64,000 nucleotides of DNA, taken from Romanomermis culicivorax (Eukaryota > Nematoda > Enoplea > Mermithida > Mermithidae). Position numbers and translations under genes: made by a program. The notes below the pieces were generated by a model. The model ran no database searches. It worked only from the letters and a program-made list of their open reading frames with translations, and was not told the DNA's origin. Within the stretch, counting starts at the first letter, position 1. Each line of letters starts with the position of its first letter. The stretch covers positions 310,001 to 374,000 of the forward strand of contig CAWUHX010000011.1 in the NCBI GenBank assembly GCA_963922205.1, in the 5' to 3' direction. Positions 54,210-64,000 of the stretch are shown here, piece by piece.

Positions 54210-56009
54210 CGTTCCTTTAGGGAATTAGGTTGAAAAAAATTTCCATAGATTTTTTGTCATTAAAGGAGGCACAAACTCTTATCTTCAAAATTACAAATAT
54301 TTTTCATTATGATTTTCATTCGATTTTGAATTTCACGCGTTATGTTTTCATGCACCATACTGCCGCTGCAACGTTTTCTCCCTATTTCAGAGATGCAGCA
54401 TCGTTACTCGTTGGAAATAATATTAATGACGTCAAAGAAATTTAATTAATGCTTATTTGTTGTTTTTGGTTGCGCGGAACTCTCACCCTTGTACATTAAC
54501 AATATTTCGCTGTTAATTTATGTCAGTTTTTAAATTATCCTAGAAACTTACTTTCTATTGTTTTATTCGTTTTCCGATTGGTCTGCGATAAATAAAATAT
54601 GTTCACTCTTTGATATAAGTTTAAATTCAAGGTACTTCTGATCAAAAATGCACGGTGTGTCCAAAAAATATACTATGTATCGGTTCTGTTTCAATGATGT
54701 TTAGTCTTTTTTATGGTTTCTAAATAGAAACACTAATCAAGATACGTTTCGTCACATGCAGTTTATCGCGCCTTTAGCTCCAAACACAACCTTGTGCAAG
54801 AAGGGGCGCCGGCCGGTTGCACCACCATCAATGGTCGTTCCATTATTTCCCTGTTGCAAAAGACGACTACTTACTCATTTTTTCAAGCGAGGCTTTGGAA
54901 AGCGAAACGATTCAGGGAAGAAACAGCGATAAACAACTCATTTAGAGACACCCTCTTAGCTTGCTTAAAGGTTACTACTCTACTCCGATGTCGTTTCTGA
55001 CTGCAATGTGAATTGAAATGCCAATTTGTACGACTTTTTTTCAAGAGCAACTCTGAAATAGCTGCACTCTTTTTAGTTACCTGATGGCATGGATTTTTTC
55101 GTGGTTTTTTGACATAGTGTGTCGCCTTGGCAGAAGCACTCACTGCAGAATGCTTTCGTGTTGTCTCGCAGAATTGACGCCATGACATACTTCTAAGAAA
55201 ATTATGATTTTTTGTCTAAAAAAGTCAACTTTAGTGACATATCCGACACTAAACTTATAAAGACGTGGTAAATGAATTTTGCCACAAACTAATGCTGATT
55301 CATTTGAGTACTACTGCACAAAAATTCATGAAGCTATCCAATAATAATATACAATAACCGAACGACAATAGGTAATGCGTCAAATCGGAAAAAGCTGCAA
55401 AATTATGATCTTTAGTTTACTGTAGCTTATCGAATTTACACGTTGTGACGGCGCGTCTCCCCAATACAGCGAAACTCGAAATAGCGAGACTCAAAACAAT
55501 GTTTCATAAAAGAGCGAAGTCTCAACACGGTGATTCTCAAAACAGCGAGATCCCGGAACAGCGATTCTGAAAGATGGTCGTTTTGGGGATTGGCGGAGAG
55601 GCTGGAGGTGGAGGGGTACCAGGTCGGACCACTTGAGGAGTCGGGAGTCGGTAAGTAGGGCGCTAGGGGTGCGTGGCGAAGAACTAAGAATAACAAAGAA
55701 TACTAATCAATAATCAATGAAAAGATGAACGATATAGACCACCCAGATTGCCTGGAGTGGTGACGACGGCGACGAGTCTTTTTCTCTATTTATTAACACC
55801 AAATTAACGACAACAAAAAACGAACGATTTGCCTTTATGGCCAAAACACAATGATTTATGCAAAATTATCAATACAATTTGTTAATATACATGTTACTAT
55901 TTTCATGAATGTGTATTTATTTATTATTGGTTTACTGTAATTAAAAAGTATAAAATAAGTGATAATACCGGTTTAGCTAAGTGTGGTATACTACAATTCA
56001 TAGAGCAAA
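54210..56009 (+). other. Intergenic with weak open frames
   Basis: Unsupported frames occur at 54230-54445 (+) and 54883-55188 (-, 101 codons, no recognised domain). About 55465-55570 holds roughly 20-bp units on the theme AACAGCGAGAYYC. No gene can be called. Confidence 0.4.
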
Positions 56010-56525
56010 TCCCAATACACCTTCGCTGCGGCTGACTGGGGGCTTATTATATTACATGGACAACCAAAGGGGGACTCTAGTGGGGACATTATCAGGCCAG
56101 TTAACAAAGGCGTTTGAGTGAAAGAAGTATTACAGGGGGTTCTTTTACACTTAAGGCCCAACCGGAGGCTATGCTGGAATTCCTGAGGAATTATTCCGGC
56201 TGGGACACTAAAGAAAATCATAGATGAGATAAATGTGAGAAATTTAGATGAGAAATTTACAAGAAGGTTGCCAACCCTTGCAGACGTCAGACACAGGCAG
56301 TACTGACTGCAAATGCCTAACCTTTGGATGAGTTAAACAACCCACCCAGCTGAGGCCAAGTGTAACTCATTCAAACCTGCAGTTAAAGCTTTGAAGGCAG
56401 TCATGTGCTGACCAACACTGTCCCTACCTGGGCGGACAACCTGATCGATAACACCGACTGAAGGCATCTCAGGTTGAGCTAGCATGTTGAATTATGTTTC
56501 CTAGGGATCAGTGACACACAGACAT
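56010..56525 (-). repeat. Left arm of a 0.53 kb inverted duplication
   Basis: It matches the reverse complement of 60217-60750 (AAAGCTTTAACTGCAGGTTTGAA, GGCATTTGCAGTCAG.ACTGCC and TAATTCCTCAGGAATT blocks). It stops within about 6 bp of the LTR start at 56531. Confidence 0.88.
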
Positions 56526-56530
56526 CAACC

Positions 56531-57956
56531 TGTCAGGTGCGGACAAATTTGGCCCAATGTCACATGATTCACATTATGCTTTTTCGTTATGTTTTTCACC
56601 ACTTTCTGTTTTACAGTTACTTACTTTAATTTTGCATTGCGTTTTTATATTTTACATTCAATTTCGGTGTGTACTTTTTGCGTTTCGTTTCTGTTTCATT
56701 TCTGTATGTTCATTTCCATTATGATTTATTTTTCTGTTGCACAGGTAGACTACGGTATGTAAACCGTTAGTTAGAATTTCCACCAAAGATAAGCTCTCCG
56801 AGCTTAGCGCTATAATTGGAGCACAACGTGCACCCCTTATCAGCAAAAACTAGTGACCTTTCGCAATGTGAAACACCTAGTTGGAGATTCTCTCTTAATG
56901 ATGTTCATATGTTTAGCATGAAGAGTGAAACTCGCCCCAGTGCTTAACGTAGTTGAACTGGAAACTGTCTATGTGACCATAGGCATCTTCTGCAGTAATT
57001 TCTGCTGTGTAAGTTAGCTTGGGTGTGTCTTAGCTCCGCCCAAGGCATACTGTAGGTTTACAGGGCCCTTTAAACGGGCTTGTTTCTTTAGTTTTGCACT
57101 CAAGTTTGGGCCTAATCGTCTCCTTGCGTTTTAGCTTGCGTCTCCACGTGCATCAACAACTTATTATATAAATTTGCATATTTGCCTGCATCTGCCGCTA
57201 CTTCTGATAAATTTGCATATTCGCCTTCAGTGCCTCTCTTGCATTTATGTTAGGGTATTGGGACCCTAGGAGTTACCCCATCACCTTTCAGTTAGAGATT
57301 CCCCATCGCCTCCTTCGAGGAATGTTTTACAGTCGTCTGCCAACCCGCATTCAGTACACCACCCGCGCTGAACCGGAATTGGATCTCCGTCACCCCCTCC
57401 CGTCATCCACCTGATTGGCTAACCCTTGACCATGCTGCTCCTGCGCTGAAAAGTACTTTGAGAAGAGGACTAGGTGAGTCTTTTCAGGGATTATTATTGT
57501 TGGGGGTATATTTGTGGGAATCCTCCTTAAGCCGGTTTTCCCTTGAGAATCTCCTCAGTTAGAACAGCCCTTGAACCCTTAAGGTCAGGGCTAAATACGG
57601 GATTTGGGTTAACAATCGGGTCCCCTACAGTAAGCCATTTGACAAATGGGACAGTCCCTCATTCTCAGTGAATGAGGACTAGGGATTGCCACCCCTGACC
57701 CGGAGGCATTGTCCATTATTCTACAGCAGAACCCAAGGACAGTTCTGAGGTACACTATAGGTTTTCCTGCAGTAGTACCAGCTGGGTTAGGTTCCCGAAC
57801 TGAATAACAAACGGAGCCACCCAACGGGGTCACAGCATGTCACTCACAGTGTCATGGCCCTATTTCCTATGGGATATGGTATGGGTGTACCCATCAATGT
57901 GACTGATCACTGATTTACTTAATGTGACATGGCTCCCTATTTCAGTTAGTGTGACA
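56531..57956 (+). repeat. Second, diverged LTR
   Basis: It starts TGTCAGGTGCGG and ends GTGTGACA, aligning with the 6689-8130 LTR in order and orientation. An earlier GTGACA at 57924-57929 is an alternative end. It keeps the ACTAGGTGAGTCTT donor and an AT-rich TTATTATATAAATTTGCAT promoter-like stretch (about 57160). TGGCGAGGCTGG follows, a possible primer-binding site. If so, this is a 5' LTR and the element runs right. Confidence 0.78.
57466..57482 (+). promoter_or_regulatory. Conserved splice-donor-like site in the second LTR
   Basis: AGGACTAG|GTGAGTCTT, cut after 57473, is identical to the site at 7616-7632. Confidence 0.55.
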
Positions 57957-58021
57957 TGGCGAGGCTGGAAAATCGACTTTAAGTTTCGCTTACAGCTCTT
58001 AGGAACGAACCTTTTATGCTT

Positions 58022-58123
58022 TTGAGTGGAGAAACCTCTCTCAATTAGGTAAATTTTGATTTGAGTGGAGAAACCTCTCTCAAATCATGAGAATGGCCAC
58101 TTGAGTGGAGAAACCTCTCTCAG
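58022..58123 (+). repeat. Three 23-bp self-complementary repeats
   Basis: TTGAGTGGAGAAACCTCTCTC + AA or AG occurs at 58022-58044, 58061-58083 and 58101-58123 (39-40 bp spacing). TTGAG pairs with CTCAA and AGA with TCT, leaving a small loop. They lie 65-170 bp after the LTR, in the likely leader. Confidence 0.8.
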
Positions 58124-59229
58124 GTCAGCTGATTCACATTCTATGTGGGAATACTGACCCTTAAGATGATCTTTTGCCCTCATGTAAGTTGGAAATGCCC
58201 TTAATGCAGGTATACTGCCCCTTAGGTCAGAAAATGACCCTTATGTTCGAGTTTTGTCGCCAACTCAAGATGCACTGTGTTTGAGTAGAGTTTTATTACT
58301 GTAAGCTGGGATTAGCCCTTAAGAGTGATCAAATTGATGATTCTTGGGTGTATTTTATCGCCTTATGCGTGTGTACCGCCCATAAGCTTTAAATAAATTC
58401 CCTGGCATTAGGTTTTTCCCAAAGTCAATCCCCAAGATTCAAATTTTCCCAGAGTCAAGTTTAAATAGAGTATTCTGACAAAATCCCCTCTGAGTTTTCT
58501 CTTTTTCTTTCATTTTTTCATAAATTCCTCTCAGTTGGGCCTCTCTTTTCTCTGCTTGTGATCTGATGGGTTACTGTACCGCTGTAGAGCTGACTTGGTT
58601 ACAGTAGGCCCCCGATTTGCATGTACTCTGACTACAGTATGCCTAGGTACAGGTACTTGAGTATCACAGCCCATGAGGTTTAGAACCCCTGAGGTTTCAT
58701 GATTCACAATCATGAGATACAGTACTCCTTCTGCTCTTGATTCTGGACTTCAAGTCTGGTCGTGATTTTGTTATGTGTGTCCAGTATTAGTGACAACACA
58801 TTTTTTCAAATTTTTCTTATCTTCACTGAGCACTAGCAAAGTTGCTCATTTTTCTGGTCAAACCAAACTAAATCATACTGTTGACACATTTAACACCGTG
58901 CTTATCCGATCACAATGCTTATCTCATCAGTCTCAAATTTTATTTTATTTACTTTACTTTCATTTTTCTCGGTCATCTATACGTAATGTGTGACACCAAT
59001 TATAATAACTTTTTCACCCAATAAATTTTCTTATCTCAAAAATAAAATCAAATAAAAACTCATAACCTACTTTCTCTACTTTCTAAACAAACAAATTACC
59101 TTTTATCCTTTTCCTATCTACTAAATCAAACATTCTTAATTCAAAGAAAAAAAAACTTTTTTTCCTGGTCACACATACGTCATAGTTGGAAACTCTTCAG
59201 TAGGTCATTATTATTATTTTGTTCACCTA
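58124..59229 (+). other. Leader-like noncoding stretch of the second LTR element
   Basis: No coding frame is recognised. Loosely repeated phrases (GACCCTTA, GCCCTTAAG, CTTATG) appear at 58140-58390. Confidence 0.4.
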
Positions 59230-60130
59230 CTGTACTGTCTTCTTTTTCTGTCTCTGTGAGTTGTTGCATGTGGTGATGATTTTCCAAATCATTACTGCCG
59301 ACGTCAGCAATGATAGCATACCGTGTTGTTGTTATGTGGTGGTGTGTCTCCGTCACCCTACCCTCTGACCTCCGCAACTGACTCACATGCTGCTGTTGCA
59401 TTGAGGTGCATGACCCTCTGGGTCATACCTCTGACATCAGCAATGGCCACATAACATGTAGCTGTTCAGGGCTTGCTGGTTCTATGCATCCTTCTCCTGC
59501 ATCTGCAACAGCTGCATCCCTAGCTGTTGCTTTTAGGGGTGGGTGGCCCTCCGGCTCAACCTCTGATGTCAGCAATGGCAACATAACATGTTCTTATTGC
59601 AGGATGGTGACCTTATGGCACCATTTCTCTGAAGTCTGCAACAGCAGAGGTTTGTGTTGTTGCACTAGGACTGGTTGGGTTACTGGCTTCAGTCCTTGAT
59701 GTCAGCAATGGCAATGCCATGTGTTGTTGTTCGGAGATGTGTGGGCCTTACAAACCCCACATCTGACGTCTGCAACAACTGCATCTCATATCATTGTTGT
59801 AGGGTGGTTAATACTCAGCTATGACCTTGTGACATCAGCAACAGGGACACTCTGTGTTACTGTAGCAGGGTCACTGGCCTCAGAGCTCTATCCACTGATG
59901 TCCGCAATGATAATGTTTCTATTCCAGTATTGGAATTGAGATTTTACAATCATATTCTGACATCCGCAACGGCAATGCTCCCTGTTACCATAGGGGTTTT
60001 GTGGGCCCAGGCCCTTACCTTTGACGTTCATACTGCAATATGAGACTATGGCACTTACATCCCAGTTACCTGAGGTCAGCACTGAGTGTGTGGTGGTGTA
60101 TATCACACCTTGACGTCAGCACGGGGTTAC
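59230..60130 (+). repeat. 66-bp-period tandem array with CRE-like cores
   Basis: The core TGACRTCNGCAAYGG recurs at about 59301, 59366, 59432, 59498, 59564, 59631, 59697, 59764, 59830, 59896, 59959 and 60022, with a less regular tail near 60070 and 60112. Each core is followed by a TGTTGTTGCA-like word. Some cores are the exact palindrome TGACGTCA (60113). Open frames here follow the 22-codon period. It lies between the second LTR and the gag-like frame. Confidence 0.85.
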
Positions 60131-60216
60131 TGTGGGTTTCAAAAGATGCCACTTGAGTCACAGGTGATTGTTGGAATATGACCCTCTCACCTATGGCTCT
60201 TGTCTAAGGGTTGTGT

Positions 60217-60750
60217 TTGTGTGTCACTGATGCCTGGGAAAAATCAGTCAACGTGCTAACTCAACTTGAGATGCACCCGGTCAGTGTTACTGATCAGGTT
60301 GTCCGCCCCTGTAGCGGCACTGTTAGTCAGCACGTGACTACCTTCAAAGCTTTAACTGCAGGTTTGAACAGGTTACTCTCGGCCTCAGCTGGGTTGGTTG
60401 CTTAACTTAAGCAAATGTTAGGCATTTGCAGTCAGCACTGCCTGTGTCTGACGTCTGCAAGGGTTGGCAAACTTCCGGTAAATGTCTTATCTAATTTCTT
60501 GTATATCTTTCTCATCCATGATCTTCTGTAGTGTCGCCCCCCCAATAATTCCTCAGGAATTACGGCATAGCCACCGGTTAGGCCTAAAGTGTAAAAGAAC
60601 CCCATGTAATCCTTCTTTCACTCAAATGCCTTTGTTAGCTGGCCTAATAATGTCCGCACTAGAGTGGCCCCTTAATCCTGAGTCTGCCTTCATTGGTTGT
60701 CCATGTAGCGTAATAAATGGCGAGTCAGCCTCAGAGGAGGTGTTAGAGTC
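60217..60750 (+). repeat. Right arm of the inverted duplication
   Basis: It is the partner of 56010-56525, containing a CTGACGTCTGCAAGGGTTGG core and the AATTCCTCAGGAATT palindrome. Confidence 0.88.
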
Positions 60751-61440
60751 CGCCTAAACACTACAACTGAGTCCCCCCCCAGCCCTTACTTTACACTTTA
60801 AACTTATTTCCCAAGACAGACTGTACCCCTGTCTCACCATGCTTTGAGTTTGCCTCGAATCATTAGGAGGAAGACAGGAATATCCCCACCTCTACCAGGC
60901 AAAGCTGGGCCAAGGACCCCCGTGCCACCTTTTTACTGACTGAGTGTGTCAGAATAGCACCTTGGTACCTGGTGCTCTTGCCTCAACTGGTGACCTAGGG
61001 ATCCTCACTACATCTCAGTGATTGGAATCCCAGCCACCAGCTGTATATAATGCTCCTGGGGAGCACCCATTCTGTTCAAAGCGAGAGCTCCTGTTTTGGG
61101 CAGGGTTGTAAAGTATATGCAAATATCATCTCATTGGGAACCTCCTGTATAGTCATCACACTTTACAGAGATCGAAATTGCTCCTAGTGAGTGAGGCCCG
61201 TTGCGTAGTAGCCCCTTTGCCTAATCAGGTGTGTAAACTAATTTTGTCCCTATCTATTTACGCCCATTCAGTTTATTTTAAGTTGTCCATCTTTACTTAT
61301 CTTTCTAAGCTACTTCACGCGCTACTCCTGGTAAGTAGGACGTTGTTGCTTAGGAGTTCTCCCAAATCCAAGGTTTTGTAAACTAGTACAATGGACTTAA
61401 CTTCCTAATAAAATCCCTTTTGATCAGGTCTATTCGTATA
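60751..61440 (+). other. Noncoding stretch before the gag-like frame
   Basis: It includes a TATATAA box-like site (about 61045) and a TATATGCAAATATC motif (about 61116). No gene is seen. Confidence 0.4.
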
Positions 61441-61449
61441 CATGAGTCC

Positions 61450-62782
61450 TCTCTCGTCCCTCTTTTCAGCTGGGAAATGGCTATTTCATTCAAATTCAAT
61501 TACGCGACTGCCATGGAAAGCTTACGAAGCTGCAGTTTAGGCCTGCGCCTGCTTGTTTATGAAGTTATCTCATTTGGGAAGAATTCCTCAAAATTTCGCC
61601 GGGTTTCATTATCAGGCTCATGCCTATGTAACAATGAAATTACCACGCGAATTCAATGCGAGACAGGAAGGTTTGGGCAGTAATTTTCATGCTATGTATG
61701 CCTCATGCCAATCAAGGGCAGCGGGACTGGCATATACGATTGCCAAAGCCGTACTGTAAGATAAAAAAGATCTGGAACCGAACTATGCCAACATTCAAGT
61801 TTGGAAAAAAGAAACTGATAATATCCATCCCCGTATATGATTTTGGGAAGTTATTGATAGAAAAAAGGCCTACGATATATTGGAAGTAGAGAAAAATTTG
61901 AAAAAGAAAGTCCGGTACTGGGTGAAGCATGCCTACAATAGGTCTGCGGCTAGTAAGGTGCCTAGGTGTTGGGTCAAAAAGTACAGCGATGCACATAGAA
62001 GAGAAAAATCGGAAACACCAGAGAAAGATCGAAAGCGAAAGCACGAAAGTCTGCAATGCGATGAAAAACACCGCAAAAAGTCAATGTCTAAAGAAAAAAG
62101 GCGAAAGGAAAATAATGAAGAATCTGAGCGCTGCTGACAGCAGGAATGCCAGAAGAGAGAGAAGTCCCGAGAGAGGAAGCATGAAGGGGATGAAGGCCCG
62201 ACAGAGCATAAAGATAGCCGGAAATCGCGAAGCAGGAAAAGAATGCTGGCGTATTTCCAACATGATGATAGACTGGATGTGTCCTATTCTAGCCGAGCAG
62301 CCTCACTAGATAGGGCTAGAAACAATGAAATGGCTCAGCAGGGAGCACTGATGTGCGACACTAACGCGATGATTCAGGCTCAACAACAACAAGTGTCTTA
62401 TTTGCCGCCGAATTATCCGGGATTGCCAATGGTAGGGTTTGATTGTTTAAACCGCCCTCTTTTTCCAGGTCAATTATTGGCAAGCGCAGCGGTACTTCCG
62501 CATACGCAATTCCAAATGCCGCAGTTTCCGATGATGCAACAGGGGCCCAATTATCATCAATTTCCAGTCCCGCCGGGTGTTCAAATGCAGCCCCCGACAA
62601 TGATTCCGCCAATGCGTTGTGTGCAAGGTGAGGAAAGAATGGATATTCCCGGGCCGTCAATGGTAATGCAGCCGCCCCAAAGACCGCCGTCGGCCGCCAA
62701 TCCCAATTATATTTCGCCGTTGAAACAGGATACCGAAATTGGCCAGCCGGGGCGGAACCATAGTGGCCAGCGACACAAGTAA
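61450..62782 (+). pseudogene. Gag-like frame: Lys/Arg-rich then Pro/Gln-rich protein, broken
   Basis: One reading frame stays protein-like for about 1.3 kb and ends at 62782, with a few interruptions. The order is a possible folded part (KLPREFNARQEGL, YWVKHAYN), a Lys/Arg/Glu-rich stretch (about 61970-62240), and a 179-codon tail (62243-62782) rich in Gln, Pro and Met (MIQAQQQQVSYLPP, FPMMQQGPNYHQF). Position after the LTR and leader fits a retroelement gag. A decayed host RNA-binding or splicing-type gene is the alternative. I do not recognise the family, and I treat it as a fossil. Confidence 0.45.
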
Positions 62783-64000
62783 ATTTTTATGTTAAAAGTG
62801 ACCTCGCTCTTTGTGTGGCCACTGTAAAATCAGTATTTCATTATGTAATTCTCTCGTCATTCCAAAAATCACTTATTTTTCTCGAATGTCAGTATTTTAA
62901 AATTGAAACTGGTTGTGCCACAGGAACTATGCCTTAAAACTTGCCTCATTTTCTAAATCTCATTAATTCGTTTTGCTCTTTTCTTGTTTGCATTTTATTT
63001 TATTATTGAACCTGTATGAAGTTACATTTGTTTTTCTCTTTTTCATCCTTCTTTTAGTCCGTATAGACTATTGTAGAAATTCTTATATCCTCGTAAATTT
63101 TTGGTTTCTTTTTTTTGCTTTTCCGAAATTGGCCACCAGGTAACATCATTCATGTGTTAGGCAGCTTATCGCTACCATTTCAAAATCTTTTTCTTATCTT
63201 TTTCAATTCACATACATTTTCATTCTAATTGTTTTTTTTGGTGGCACAAACCGTGTTATGGGTTTAAGTTTACATTTTAATTATGCAGATTCACTTTAAC
63301 AACAAATATCATATACATTTTGGTTCAAAATCTAGACAGCCAAAGGCCCAGAGGATTCGATCTTCTGGCATCTTTTCTCCCTGGGGGCAGATAATACCAA
63401 AGGCGTTGGGGGGGCCAGTGTCCGGCCAAGGGGCCAGTGGAGGAACGGCGGCAAGAAAAAACGAAGTCAAGCGGGCTCACCACCCATTCGAACAACCCCC
63501 CTCCAGAGAGGACCGAGATGAATGCCAAAATTGATGATGGAGGCGCCTGCAATACAACACACATCAACGGCAGTGGTGGGCAGCCCACAACGAACCGCGG
63601 GCACCGCGGGAGTTCGCCACCGATCAAATTGTTTTATTTTTATGTGTCAAAATTCGGCCCGAGTGCCACCAACGTTTTTGTTCAAAACATTTTTATCTTT
63701 GTCCGGGACAATGTGCCCACGGGGCGCATTTTATAGACGAAATTTTATCGTTTGTGTCGGGGTAGCATCCGGCGCCATTGGCCCAAGAATTTTATTGATA
63801 CCATTGGAAACTGACAGTTTTTATTATTATTTGTGATATTGCATCAACCGCGCATAGTGTCATTGCGGAATGATGGGGAGTCGTTGGCCGATGGGGAGGA
63901 TGGACTGGGGCCCTTGGGGGACCGCCTGACTTTCCCCTTCGCTGGCAGGAAAAGTCTAGCCTTTGGGGGGGCAGGGATGTCAGAGAGTCAATTCCTCTGA
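62783..64000 (+). other. Right edge, unassigned
   Basis: AT-rich 3'-UTR-like sequence (to about 63280) is followed by G/C-richer DNA with overlapping short frames (63283-63836) that I could not match to any family. If the second LTR element continues, its pol would lie beyond the window. Confidence 0.35.

Noticed and set aside
54883-55188. 101-codon frame on the minus strand (MSWRQFCETTRKHSAV...)
   Set aside because: No recognised domain, no convincing downstream exon, and isolated in repeat-rich DNA. It could be a first exon but cannot be supported.
63283-63836. Three overlapping 83-104-codon frames at the right edge
   Set aside because: Overlap in several frames, no domain, no splice context; possibly part of the second LTR element but unsupported.

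Overview
This is animal nuclear DNA with one clear host gene, about 10 kb of LTR-retroelement sequence at the left end, a second LTR-element region at the right end, and about 45 kb of AT-rich DNA built from nested non-autonomous transposons. The host gene is a six-exon RER1. Its small introns are 57, 58, 58 and 126 bp, and its protein reads ...[18 protein letters not shown]..., as in nematode RER1. I therefore infer an invertebrate, possibly an early-branching nematode, with low confidence at species level. No operons or bacterial signals are seen.

Layout. 1-8130: right-hand part of a Ty3/Gypsy-type LTR retrotransposon. A 2025-codon frame carries an envelope-like glycoprotein, two aspartic-protease-like domains, RT, RNase H and integrase, and is followed by a 1.4 kb LTR. 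8.4-35 kb: nested hAT-type non-autonomous elements, many with exact 8-bp target-site duplications (TSDs). Mixed in are 44-bp-period palindrome clusters, CCAACCAA/TTGGTTGG minisatellites, and a nine-unit tandem array (26.5-28.5 kb) of tRNA-like sequences, each linked to a second hairpin. 36072-46515: RER1, whose 9.56 kb third intron contains a broken Polinton relic (38.56-45.22 kb) with 0.5 kb inverted ends and polymerase B and integrase remnants. 47.7-54.2 kb: a minisatellite-bearing element, a composite hAT, a Tc1/mariner relic split by a TA-flanked MITE, and a small MITE. 56-63 kb: a second, diverged LTR (56531-57956) with a conserved splice donor, three 23-bp hairpin repeats, a 66-bp-period array with CRE-like cores, a 0.53 kb inverted duplication, and a broken gag-like reading frame.

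The strongest points for follow-up are: the tRNA-like plus hairpin array, whose hairpin shows a compensatory base-pair change; the unusual Gypsy polyprotein (envelope-like domain ahead of pol, two proteases); and a hAT-within-hAT composite present twice with the same internal insertion site, plus an empty-site copy that documents the nesting.
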